Source of the DNA: Brevibacillus borstelensis
Lineage (GTDB): Bacteria > Bacillota > Bacilli > Brevibacillales > Brevibacillaceae
Length of the DNA stretch: 64,000 bases
Assembly: GCF_003710865.1 (NCBI RefSeq)
Contig: NZ_RHHO01000023.1
Coordinates: 1 to 64,000 of the forward strand
Direction: 5' to 3'
This document shows, in pieces, positions 34,836-42,977 of this stretch. The notes under the pieces were generated by a model. That model saw only the letters and a list, made by a program, of their open reading frames with translations, did not search any database and was not told the DNA's origin. Numbering within the stretch: the stretch's first letter is position 1; every line of letters begins with the position of its first letter. A program made the position numbers and the translations under genes.

Positions 34836-35309
34836 ATGCTTAAAAAGATTTTTTTGATAGCCGCTGTTGCCTTGGCTGTAATGCTCGTGGCCGCCTGTTC
34901 TTCGGAAAAGACAAAACCGTTGACAACCCTGTCGAGCTACGGAGAAATATCCAATCAGGCGAGCACAGAAGAAGCCAAGGTGGAAATGAATACAGAACAA
35001 CCCAGCTACTCCGCTTCCATTGACAAGGTGACGTTGAAAATCAAAAACGACGGTCCTACTACGTTGACATTTGGGACGCCTTTTACGCTTGAGAAACGGG
35101 AGCAAGGAAAATGGTACGTGGTCCCAATGCGCTCCGATATCGCGTTTACGTCCATTGGTCTTCTTGTCGAGCCGGGAGAAACGCGCGAGGACCAAATTAG
35201 CATGAGTGACCTTGACTATACCTTGACCAAGGGAGAATACCGGGTTATCAAAAGCTTTTCCGCAAATGAAAAGGAAATCATTGTGGCTGCCCGTTTTGAA
35301 ATCGAGTAG
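34836..35309 (+). CDS. Lipoprotein with Ig-like domain
   Basis: This 157-residue protein has a signal peptide with lipobox VAAC at residues 18-21 (Cys21 would be lipidated). A single beta-rich domain follows (about 55-155), in which VTLKIKNDGPTTLTFG and GKWYVVP fit the bacterial Ig-like domain found in Bacillales lipoproteins. ATG 34836 follows GAAGGGGGG. It is exported and membrane-anchored, function unknown. It lies alone between the VOC and oxidase-family genes. Confidence 0.8.
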   Translation: MLKKIFLIAAVALAVMLVAACSSEKTKPLTTLSSYGEISNQASTEEAKVEMNTEQPSYSASIDKVTLKIKNDGPTTLTFGTPFTLEKREQGKWYVVPMRSDIAFTSIGLLVEPGETREDQISMSDLDYTLTKGEYRVIKSFSANEKEIIVAARFEIE

Positions 35310-35419
35310 CTTCGCGGCAACAAAGGCATGGGATGAGCCGCAATACCCTCGGGCGCAATGGCAGAAACACAGGAAGTGTAGTACGATGGGAGGATATTCC
35401 ACAGGGAAAAGGTGATAAA

Positions 35420-36064
35420 ATGAGCGCCGTATTTCGTGATGTGATCTCCACCGAACAACAATTTATGAAAGAGCTTCGCGAGCCTTTGGGAAATCCGAGC
35501 TCACTTGCGGCAAACAAAGTGGTTCACGCTCTTGACCGCCATTGCCGCGAGTTTATATCCAAGTCCCCCTTCCTGGCGATGGCTACCTCCGATGCAAACG
35601 GCCATTGCGACGTGTCGCCGCGTGGCGATGCACCCGGATTTGTCCTCGTGCTGGATGACCATCATCTGTTTATTCCCGAACGCCCGGGCAACCGCCGGAT
35701 GGATTCCATTCAAAATATTATTGCAAATCCCCACGTCGGCCTTCTATTCTTCATTCCCGGACTGGGGGAAACGCTGCGGATAAACGGTAAAGCGGTTGTT
35801 TGCCGCGATCCGGAATTGCTTGAAAAAACCGCAGTAAGCGGCCGGACTCCCATGTTTGGCATCGGGGTTGAGGTGGAAGAGGTGTACGCGCACTGTGCAA
35901 AAGCCTTCATCCGCTCCGGTCTGTGGAATCCGGATTCGTGGTTGGCCAAGGAGCTGCTGCCTTCCGTCCCGAAAATGCTGGCAGATCACTCGAAAACCCC
36001 AAACTCTACGGCAGAAGAGGTAGCAAGCCAACTGCAAGACAGCTATAAGAACCGGCTTTACTAA
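35420..36064 (+). CDS. Pyridoxamine 5'-phosphate oxidase family FMN protein
   Basis: This 214-residue protein carries the split-barrel flavin fold, with FLAMATSDANGHCDVSPRGDAPGF near 51-74 and IPERPGNRRMDSIQNI near 87-102 as cofactor-binding parts. It matches the family of FMN- or F420-type split-barrel proteins often called MSMEG_1061-like. ATG 35420 follows AAAAGGTGAT. It probably reduces or binds a flavin-linked substrate. True PNPO activity is unlikely, because key PLP-binding residues are not evident. Confidence 0.82.
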   Translation: MSAVFRDVISTEQQFMKELREPLGNPSSLAANKVVHALDRHCREFISKSPFLAMATSDANGHCDVSPRGDAPGFVLVLDDHHLFIPERPGNRRMDSIQNIIANPHVGLLFFIPGLGETLRINGKAVVCRDPELLEKTAVSGRTPMFGIGVEVEEVYAHCAKAFIRSGLWNPDSWLAKELLPSVPKMLADHSKTPNSTAEEVASQLQDSYKNRLY

Positions 36065-36142
36065 TGGCTGGGTACTGTGTCATAGAAGGTGTGCCTTCAT
36101 TCACCATTTTTTGAATGGTAGCAGCAGTTCTATAGGTTGCAT

Positions 36143-36171
36143 GCCTCATCGAGATTCGGTGAGGCTTTTTT
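36143..36171 (+). terminator. Rho-independent terminator
   Basis: GCCTCA (36143-36148) pairs with TGAGGC (36160-36165), with further CGA/TCG pairing inside and a T6 run after. Confidence 0.88.
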
Positions 36172-36371
36172 GCGTTCGTAGACGCATGGCCTGTCGATTG
36201 AAAGAAATGGTGAGCGAACTCCTGAAAATGGAATCGGCAATTGCGTATCCAGATACACCCATGATACCCTTTTAAGATAATGTTGCGACAATGGAAACTT
36301 CCAAATCGGTGCATCGCTTTAGAGCATCAAATGGAGTGTTCACACTATGCCTGGAGAGGGTCGTGGGATCG

Positions 36372-36932
36372 ATGGCGATTTATATCGCGCTTTTGCGAGG
36401 GATTAACGTAGGCGGCAAAAATATGATCAAGATGGCGGAGCTCAAGCGTACATTCGAAGCAATGGGCCTCGGCCGCGTGCGGACGTATATCCAAAGCGGC
36501 AATGTTCTCTTCGAATCGGAAGAGGAGGAAGAACCGCTGCGCGAGCGGATTGAACAGGAGATAGCTGCAGCCCACGGTTTGTCCGTGAGTGTCGTTTTGC
36601 GGACGGCTGAGGAATTGAGACGGATTGCCGCGAGCTGTCCATTTTCGGAAGCCGCGCTGGAGAAAGCGGAGGCATCGGCAGAGGGAGAAAGCCTGTATGT
36701 AGGCTTTTTGCTCAGGGAGCCTTCACGGGAAGGGATCGAACGCTTGGCTCCCTACAAAAATGAAAACGAGCAGTATTACATTGCAGGCCGGGAGATCTTC
36801 CTATTGTTCGGTCGGAGTGTACGCAATTCCAAGCTTTCCGCGAATCTGCAGAAGCTGGATGTCCCGGTGACGGTCCGCAATTGGAATACGCTCAACAAGC
36901 TGGTCGCCTTGGCAAATGAGATGGAGGCCTAG
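36372..36932 (+). CDS. DUF1697 family protein
   Basis: This 186-residue protein matches DUF1697 from its opening YIALLRGINVGGKN (residues 4-17) through TYIQSGNVLFES (about 40-51) to the C-terminal VRNWNTLNKLVALA. The family is widespread in soil bacteria and has no established function. ATG 36372 is used because the homologous region begins there, although its ribosome site (GGAGAGG, long spacing) is modest. The next gene starts 4 nt after its stop. Confidence 0.85.
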   Translation: MAIYIALLRGINVGGKNMIKMAELKRTFEAMGLGRVRTYIQSGNVLFESEEEEEPLRERIEQEIAAAHGLSVSVVLRTAEELRRIAASCPFSEAALEKAEASAEGESLYVGFLLREPSREGIERLAPYKNENEQYYIAGREIFLLFGRSVRNSKLSANLQKLDVPVTVRNWNTLNKLVALANEMEA

Positions 36933-36936
36933 TCGG

Positions 36937-37620
36937 ATGATGATGGACCGGGTGGATGCCGCCGTTCAAAATAATATCGCATGGTGCGGGACTGTTTGTG
37001 ATACGCACGGGATTGCCCAAGCCGCTCACAGCCACGTCTGGGGAGTGCTTTCGAAGGCGCCTGCTTTTTATCCTGATATCATCTCTTCGAGCAGGAATGC
37101 AACAACTGCCGATGTACAAGCCTTCGCGGGGAGGCGAGACATTTTGAGCATTAAAGACAGCTATGCGAATCTGGACTTGTCCCCTTTTGGTTTTGACATC
37201 TTGCTTGAGGCAGAATGGATATACCGCGACTCGATTTCGGTTAGTCGACCAGCACGAGCTTCATGGCGCTTGATTGCCACCGAAAAAGACCTGATGAGCT
37301 GGACGCATGCCAATGGATTGCAAGACGTGATCAAGGCTGATCTATTGAAGCAAACAGCCGTGAAACTATTCATGCACGAAGAAAAGGGTGAAATCTCCGG
37401 TTTTATTGCAAATCTGGCTGCGGGTGTAGTAGGGATTTCCAACGTCTTTACTACGGATCATGCCAATGAAGGTCTGTGGCTGGATATTGCAAGCATAGTG
37501 TCGGCTGAATTTCCGGGAGTGCCAATGGTGGGATACGAACGAGCGGGCGACTTGTCGGCGGCTCTACTATCCGGTTTCACATCGATAGGATCGCTCCGTG
37601 TGTGGGTGAAATCATCATGA
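36937..37620 (+). CDS. Uncharacterised GNAT-like protein
   Basis: This 227-residue protein starts at ATG 36937 after GGAGG. The N terminus (NNIAWCGTVCDTHGI, then FYPDIIS) resembles a Bacillales group annotated as GNAT-related. The C-terminal part around VVGISNVFT and VPMVGYERAGDL fits the acetyl-CoA binding region and end motif of that fold, in degenerate form. It is cotranscribed with the DUF1697 gene and ends before a terminator at 37812. Activity is unknown and the GNAT assignment is tentative. Confidence 0.6.
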   Translation: MMMDRVDAAVQNNIAWCGTVCDTHGIAQAAHSHVWGVLSKAPAFYPDIISSSRNATTADVQAFAGRRDILSIKDSYANLDLSPFGFDILLEAEWIYRDSISVSRPARASWRLIATEKDLMSWTHANGLQDVIKADLLKQTAVKLFMHEEKGEISGFIANLAAGVVGISNVFTTDHANEGLWLDIASIVSAEFPGVPMVGYERAGDLSAALLSGFTSIGSLRVWVKSS

Positions 37621-37811
37621 GAAGGCTTGCGTGCTGTTGTACCGTTTTTAAGTGGAAATGAGCAGAAGTTTTATCCGATTGCAAACGCAGGAAACAAGCT
37701 GATAACTGCTGCATGCAAATGACGTGTGCCTCTCCCGGTACACGTTGCGGCGCTGCATGGCGGTAGTCGGACTACATGCCGTATCTTGTAAAATCGACAG
37801 TCGTGCGGGTA

Positions 37812-37845
37812 GAGGTTGACCGTTAAGGGGGTTAACCTCTTTTTT
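37812..37845 (+). terminator. Rho-independent terminator
   Basis: GAGGTTGACC (37812-37821) pairs with GGTTAACCTC (37830-37839) with one G-U, then six T residues. The rest of the 366-bp gap (37621-37986) shows no other feature. Confidence 0.88.
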
Positions 37846-37986
37846 CGTAGAATGCATAATACCGGTATGAAAAAAGAGCGGTTTAGCCGATATAATCTAG
37901 GAGTGCCGAAATACCCCCGGCACAGGCATTCAAAACATCCGTCTCTATGCTAACTAACAACACGAATAACAGGAGTGATCGACCAC

Positions 37987-39399
37987 GTGAAGGAAGGACT
38001 TGCCCTGACTTTAAAAAATATAGCCATTCTTTTATTTTATGCAGCATACACGCTTGTAAAGCTCTTTTACTTTCAGATACTGCCCTACGCTTTGCATTTT
38101 TTGATCGACATCACGGCGCTCTCGATGACGTATATTGTGGTCCAGCCCACCTGGATCAAAACATTTCGCAGACTCCGCAAATGGGTGACGTACGCGATCA
38201 CGGGCATAGCGATGGTTATTTGCGGCCTGTGGACAATCGAGCATTACTACCTGTTTGGCTCCCAGCTCGGGATTGAGCTGTACTACATCCCGATTGTCCT
38301 TGCCACCTTGTTTTTGTCGACGACAGCCGGACTGATCGTCACCGGAATATCCAATCTCATTTTGCTGCTGGTAAAAATTCTCGTAGGCAGCTTTCAGGCT
38401 GACTACCTCATCGAGATGTGCCTGAACATCCTGTTCACGGGATTGCTCGTTTATTTGATTCGAACTGTCGTGAATCTGCGGGACCAGGTGGCCAACAAGC
38501 AGCATGTGCTGCTGCAGAATTCCCGCGATCTGGTGATCGGGATCAACCGGGAAGGCATTATTGATGTTTGCAACGCAAGCATGCTGCAGTTTCTCGGGGT
38601 AGGGAAGGCAGATGTTACTCAGCAGTATTTTTGGGAAGTGGAAGAAAAGCTGGGTGCCGAGGAAAACCAGGCGGTGGAGGCGATCTTTTCGCTCTTGTAC
38701 ACGGAAAAAACGGCAGGATGCAGGGAGTTGGAGATTGTCAAAGGCGGGAATTCATACACGTTCAGCGTCAATACGTATCATTTCAAGGACGATGGCTTTA
38801 TTAACGGAAGGATTCTCGTATTGTCCGATCTGACAGAGAGAAAAGAAATGGAGCGGGAGCTGGAGAAGAAGGCGACGGAGGACAAGCTTACAGGGCTGCA
38901 CAACCGCGGGTATTTTGAGGCGAAATTCAAGGAAGAAAAGCTTCGCTCCGAGAGGTATCACCACCAGCTTTCGCTTATCTTGATCGACCTTGATCACTTC
39001 AAGCGGATTAATGATCAGTATGGGCATCTCGCGGGGGATGCGGTTCTGCGAGAGACAGCCCGGTTCATCCGTTCCCACGTACGCGAAACGGATTGTACGG
39101 CCCGCTATGGGGGAGAAGAGTTTGTCATTCTTTTGCCGGAAACAGGAGAAGAGGAGGCAATGGAAGTAGCGCAGCGGATTCACCAAGGGCTGGCCGATCG
39201 AATCATCTGCCACGAAGAGAAAGAAATTCGGGTAAGCGCATCGCTGGGAGTGGTGACGAGCGAAAGCAGCTTTGATCTGTCCGAGCTTTTGGGGCTTGCT
39301 GACAAAGCCCTTTACCAGTCGAAAAAAAACGGACGCAACCAAATCACCTCCGCAAACAGTTTACGGGAAAAGGAACAGTATTTGGAGCCAGAAAGGTGA
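37987..39399 (+). CDS. Membrane diguanylate cyclase with PAS and GGDEF domains
   Basis: This protein of about 470 residues has five to six membrane segments (residues 10-165), a PAS-like domain (about 180-290, starting NSRDLVIGINREGII) and a C-terminal GGDEF domain. The active-site motif RYGGEEF lies near 371-377, and DKLTGLHNR marks the domain start. The active site looks complete, so cyclic di-GMP synthesis is expected. GTG 37987 is preferred because AGGAGTGAT is correctly spaced; GTG 37975 overlaps that site. No EAL domain is present. Confidence 0.88.
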   Translation: MKEGLALTLKNIAILLFYAAYTLVKLFYFQILPYALHFLIDITALSMTYIVVQPTWIKTFRRLRKWVTYAITGIAMVICGLWTIEHYYLFGSQLGIELYYIPIVLATLFLSTTAGLIVTGISNLILLLVKILVGSFQADYLIEMCLNILFTGLLVYLIRTVVNLRDQVANKQHVLLQNSRDLVIGINREGIIDVCNASMLQFLGVGKADVTQQYFWEVEEKLGAEENQAVEAIFSLLYTEKTAGCRELEIVKGGNSYTFSVNTYHFKDDGFINGRILVLSDLTERKEMERELEKKATEDKLTGLHNRGYFEAKFKEEKLRSERYHHQLSLILIDLDHFKRINDQYGHLAGDAVLRETARFIRSHVRETDCTARYGGEEFVILLPETGEEEAMEVAQRIHQGLADRIICHEEKEIRVSASLGVVTSESSFDLSELLGLADKALYQSKKNGRNQITSANSLREKEQYLEPER

Positions 39400-39502
39400 A
39401 TGAGGAAATGTGGAACCAGGAATTCATCGCCTTTCCAATCCGCCGATGAACAAATGAATTGTGGAATTGATTCAGCGCAGCATGGAAAGACAGCGATGGG
39501 GG

Positions 39503-39538
39503 GACCTCGGCAGCAAAAGCTCGCGGGGTCTTTTTTTT
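39503..39538 (+). terminator. Rho-independent terminator after the cyclase gene
   Basis: GACCTCG (39503-39509) pairs with CGGGGTC (39524-39530), one G-U, followed by eight T residues. Confidence 0.85.
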
Positions 39539-39564
39539 GTTCCATTCTCCCTATTTTGCAATGC

Positions 39565-39861
39565 TTACTTCTTCCTGCTTTTCGCACGGCCTTCCTTTTG
39601 CCGGCTATTCATTCCCCTGTTCAGAGCCCGTCCGGTCGTTCCGCCGCCAACAGCTTGCTGCTGCTTCGTAGAGCTTTGGATAGCCGCATTCGTTCCGCAT
39701 GTACTGTCTTTTCCACTGCCGCTGGCCACCTGCGTAGCTGCTGCAGCTGTGCTTTTCTTGTTGCGGCGCTTGGCGACCTGATTGTTGATCACGATGACGA
39801 GACCCTCGTTGTCCCGTTTCTTCTTTCGCTTTTTGCTAGGTTCAGACTGTTTTCCTCTCAT
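39565..39861 (-). CDS. Possible small basic protein, unassigned
   Basis: A 98-residue open frame on the minus strand is rich in Lys, Arg, Ser, Thr and Gln, with a short core NEGLVIVINNQVAKRRN. It has no good ribosome site at its first ATG, and an upstream open frame in another register ends across that ATG. It may be a real low-complexity protein with a frameshift, or chance. The surrounding stretch 39541-40151 has no other supported feature. Confidence 0.3.
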   Translation of the reverse strand: MRGKQSEPSKKRKKKRDNEGLVIVINNQVAKRRNKKSTAAAATQVASGSGKDSTCGTNAAIQSSTKQQQAVGGGTTGRALNRGMNSRQKEGRAKSRKK

Positions 39862-40151
39862 TCCGAGATTTCGCGCGCGACCGTCCGCTCCGACACTTTC
39901 CTGTTGCTGGGTATTGGAAGAGTCGATCGCGGCGTTGTTTCGTTCGTTTCACCGATGGGATCAGTCCTTTTTTGGTGAAGTTTGTATACAAAATGCGGCT
40001 GAAACAGAAAAAGTGTGGGACAAATGGCAGGATCGCCAGAAAATGCGCGAGAGTCCTGTTGATAGGAGGACGGAGAACAAAGCAAAAACGAGAACAATGA
40101 GTCAAAGGAAGGAAGGCACAAAACAAGGGGATAAAAGACCGCATTTAAAAC

Positions 40152-40169
40152 GTAACAATGTTATGTTAC
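40152..40169. promoter_or_regulatory. Inverted repeat before the YhbD-like gene
   Basis: GTAACA (40152-40157) and TGTTAC (40164-40169) flank ATGTTA, 23 nt before the start codon and just before the ribosome site. The product has a MerR-like HTH, so this is a candidate autoregulatory operator. Confidence 0.45.
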
Positions 40170-40192
40170 ATTATCTTCAGGAGGTGTTCCAA

Positions 40193-40816
40193 ATGGAACC
40201 AGGACTAATCTCCAAAAAAGAGCTGCTGGAGCTGACAGGCATTTCATACGGACAGCTCTATAGATGGAAACGAAAACAACTGATCCCGGAGGAGTGGTTC
40301 ATCCGCAAGTCCACGTTTACGGGCCAAGAGACGTTTTTCCCCAAAGACAAGATATTGATTCGGATCGACAAAATCTTGAATATGAAAGAGGATTTGTCCC
40401 TGGACGAACTGGCGGATATGTTTTCGCCCAATGCAGCAGAGCTGTCATTGACGAAAGAGGATTTGATAAAACGAAACATTGTTACAGAGGTTTCGCTGAA
40501 TTTTTATCTGGAACAAACAGGAGACAGCAGTCCGTTTCCTTTTGAACGGATTCTGCAGTTGTTTGTACTGGATAAAATGCTGAAAACCGGCGAAATGAGC
40601 CTGGATGAAGGGAAGATGCTGCTTCAGATTTTTCAGGATCACTATGCCAGCCTGGAAGGCAAAAAATTCGACCTGATGTTTGTGCGAAAGCTGGGGATAT
40701 CCACTTTTTTGCTGATCGAAAGCGACAGTCGCGTATATCTTGAAAGAAACACAAAAATCGTGCAGCGGCTAAACCTGAATAGCTGCATAGAAGAACTAAA
40801 ACTACAGATTGGGTAA
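40193..40816 (+). CDS. YhbD-like protein (DUF4004) with MerR-type HTH
   Basis: This 207-residue protein begins with a MerR-like helix-turn-helix (LISKKELLELTGISYGQLYR, residues 4-23, then KRKQLIPEEWF). The remainder (60-207) is helical and resembles B. subtilis YhbD. ATG 40193 sits behind CAGGAGGTG. As in B. subtilis, where yhbD precedes yhbE and yhbF, a bactofilin-type gene follows 15 nt later. A link to cell-surface or motility control is known only loosely for that family. Confidence 0.8.
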   Translation: MEPGLISKKELLELTGISYGQLYRWKRKQLIPEEWFIRKSTFTGQETFFPKDKILIRIDKILNMKEDLSLDELADMFSPNAAELSLTKEDLIKRNIVTEVSLNFYLEQTGDSSPFPFERILQLFVLDKMLKTGEMSLDEGKMLLQIFQDHYASLEGKKFDLMFVRKLGISTFLLIESDSRVYLERNTKIVQRLNLNSCIEELKLQIG

Positions 40817-40831
40817 CGGAGGTTGGCAACG

Positions 40832-41560
40832 ATGGATAATCAACAGCGTAGCAGTATCAATATCAATGGAGCAGGAACGGCGACTGGAGGCTCCGTCGAC
40901 GAAGTGAAAATAAACGGATCGGGTACGATAACAAGCGATCTGGACTGTGCTTCATTCTTTTGCAACGGGACTTCCAACGTCCGCGGAAATGTAAAGGCTG
41001 AGCGGATCAAAGTGAATGGCACAGCCTCTTTTCAGGGGAATGTAAACGCCGGAAAGGTAAAGGTATATGGCACCTGCGATATTGAGGGCAATTTGACGAG
41101 CGGTGAAGTGCTGGTGAGCGGCTCTTGCGGCATCAAGGGGACGGTGTCCGGGGAGAGCATTGAGATACAAGGTTCGGTTTCGATTGCCCATGACTGTGAG
41201 GCGGAGTCTTTTCGAGGACTGGGCAGTTTTTCGGTTGACGGGCTGCTGAATGCGGGAACAATCGACATCGAGCTGTACGGAAAGGCGCGCGCCAAGGAAA
41301 TTGGCGGCGAGAAAATAACGGTCAAACAAGGGAGAAGGTTTGGCATCGGCAAGCTGATCAGATCCTTTTTCGCTGGGGCCCATGAACTGCACGCAGGTAC
41401 CATCGAAGGCGACGAAATCTATCTGGAATATACGCGAGCCAAAGTCGTCAGAGGAAAAAATGTTGTGATCGGAGAAGGCTGCGAGATCGATGAGGTGGAG
41501 TATACAAGCGACCTCAAAATTTCGCAAGACGCGAAGGTGCGAGGCCACAAAAAGATTTGA
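40832..41560 (+). CDS. Bactofilin-type polymer-forming protein (YhbE/YhbF-like)
   Basis: This 242-residue protein is built of short beta-helix repeats with recurrent Gly, Val and Asn spacing (for example INGSGTITSDLDCASF and VNGTASFQGNVNAGKV). This is the signature of bactofilin-like polymer-forming proteins. ATG 40832 is correctly placed after GGAGG; TTG 40823 is too close. The partner YhbD-like gene lies immediately upstream. It probably forms a cytoskeletal or membrane-associated polymer. Confidence 0.85.
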   Translation: MDNQQRSSININGAGTATGGSVDEVKINGSGTITSDLDCASFFCNGTSNVRGNVKAERIKVNGTASFQGNVNAGKVKVYGTCDIEGNLTSGEVLVSGSCGIKGTVSGESIEIQGSVSIAHDCEAESFRGLGSFSVDGLLNAGTIDIELYGKARAKEIGGEKITVKQGRRFGIGKLIRSFFAGAHELHAGTIEGDEIYLEYTRAKVVRGKNVVIGEGCEIDEVEYTSDLKISQDAKVRGHKKI

Positions 41561-41720
41561 CGCAAGCTGCCTCTCTTTGCGATTTTGCCGGTATTTTTTC
41601 CGTCGGGAACGATCGATAGGGGCCCATTTTCCACAATTTGGACCTATAAAAGGAAAGGCAGCTTGGCCGATAATAGAAGTAAGGAATGACAATTCCTCGT
41701 AAAATTGTTCTGGGGATCAA

Positions 41721-41756
41721 AGACAGCCAAACTGTGCAGAGGCTGTCTATTTTTTT
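41721..41756 (+). terminator. Rho-independent terminator after the bactofilin gene
   Basis: AGACAGCC (41721-41728) pairs with GGCTGTCT (41741-41748), followed by A and seven T residues. Confidence 0.93.
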
Positions 41757-41767
41757 GCCCGGAAGTG

Positions 41768-41791
41768 GGCCCGTTCCATTACGAACGGGCC
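41768..41791. other. Hairpin spanning the stop codon of the isomerase gene
   Basis: A 9-bp perfect stem (GGCCCGTTC 41768-41776 with GAACGGGCC 41783-41791) overlaps the minus-strand stop codon. No T run follows on the minus strand, so it may stabilise the 3' end rather than terminate. Confidence 0.5.
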
Positions 41792-42672
41792 TGCTGCACT
41801 TCCCGCCAGGCCTTTTCCGCCAATTCTTTCAATACCAGCGATTGCTGCCAGCGGTCCGAGATTTCTTCCGCGGGCGTAGCGAGGTATCCGTTCAGGGCAA
41901 TCGCATAGGGGACAGGCCCTAGTTCACAGACGAAAGGAAGCACATCTCCCTGCCTTGCTTCATCCAGCCAGCAAGCCATGCCCTGCTTCCACCATTGCAT
42001 ATAGCGCTCCGTCATCGGATGCTCGCCGCCAGGTCCGATGTCTGCTTGTATTTGCTGGCCGTTGGATACTCTGCCGTGGATGCAGGAAGTCCGCTTCAGC
42101 AATTTCTGAAAGCACGCTTCCGCCTGAGGATGGGGAACAAGCATCTCGCCAGCCAGGACGTAATGAGACAGATCGATGGTAAGGCGAAGGTCAGGCAATG
42201 CTTCCGCATACTCGACCGTTCGCAGCAAATCCTGTGTAATCCGTCCGCGGTGCGTTTCCACAAAAACAGGAATCCCATGGTTTTTGCCTTCGCGGATGAT
42301 GCCCTTGAGCCGGTTGATCGCTTTTTCGCCTACGACGAAGGAATCCTTGACTTGCGCATTTACGTAGCTGACGCCAAACTGTTTAGCCTTGCGCAGAAAC
42401 GCCGCAAATTCTTCCGGCTCCTCCGGGAAAGCTTCGACGCCGAATTGCAGGTTGTAATGGTCGAGCAAGCTGCGCCAGAGGCCTGCTTCTTCAGGGGCAG
42501 GCAGTCTCCCCATAATGCCGCCGTAGCCTGCTTCCGCAATTTTCGCAAGCTTTTTTGCGAGGGACCACTCGCCGTTTTCATCGCCGATCCCGCGCATAGC
42601 CCACCATGACTGGTGAACCTCCAGGCGAGGAGGAAGATGGTGAGGCCCGCACATACTTTGTAAGAAGTTCAT
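41779..42672 (-). CDS. Sugar phosphate isomerase/epimerase-like TIM barrel protein
   Basis: This 297-residue protein resembles the xylose isomerase-like/AP endonuclease 2 TIM-barrel family, with metal-ligand candidates in VFVETHRGR (Glu, His) and LTIDLSHY (Asp, His), and a late SCIHGRVSNGQ loop. ATG 42672 follows AAGGAG with 7-nt spacing. It is divergent from the DUF455-deoC-ribokinase genes and may isomerise or epimerise a sugar in the same pathway. The substrate is unassigned. Confidence 0.8.
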   Translation of the reverse strand: MNFLQSMCGPHHLPPRLEVHQSWWAMRGIGDENGEWSLAKKLAKIAEAGYGGIMGRLPAPEEAGLWRSLLDHYNLQFGVEAFPEEPEEFAAFLRKAKQFGVSYVNAQVKDSFVVGEKAINRLKGIIREGKNHGIPVFVETHRGRITQDLLRTVEYAEALPDLRLTIDLSHYVLAGEMLVPHPQAEACFQKLLKRTSCIHGRVSNGQQIQADIGPGGEHPMTERYMQWWKQGMACWLDEARQGDVLPFVCELGPVPYAIALNGYLATPAEEISDRWQQSLVLKELAEKAWREVQQARS

Positions 42673-42773
42673 GTACATTCTCCTTCGGTAGAAATGGATT
42701 TTCCACAGACAGTGTGGTAAGAGAGACAAAAAAACAGAATAGGAAAAAAAACTGACTACTTGGAAAAATGGGA

Positions 42774-42819
42774 TTGACATCCGGCGGAAAAACCTTTACG
42801 TTTTTATCAGACGTCCATA
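42774..42819 (+). promoter_or_regulatory. Promoter and GACGTC operator candidate before the DUF455 gene
   Basis: A perfect TTGACA (42774-42779) with a weak TACGTT -10 17 bp away is followed by GACGTCCATA (42810-42819). The same element in opposite orientation (TATAGACGTC, 45202-45211) lies at the kinase promoter. The remainder of the 305-bp divergent gap shows nothing further. Confidence 0.5.
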
Positions 42820-42977
42820 GAGGTATATATTCCAACATGAACATATCATAATCTGAAACTCGCATTCTTTCAAGTGAATAATCGATCGAAAATGGATGTT
42901 CATGGATTTACTGGAAGGATGTACCGACAATGACGCCAGCAACGTTCTATGTGAGACGACAAGGAGGAGAAAAGCGG

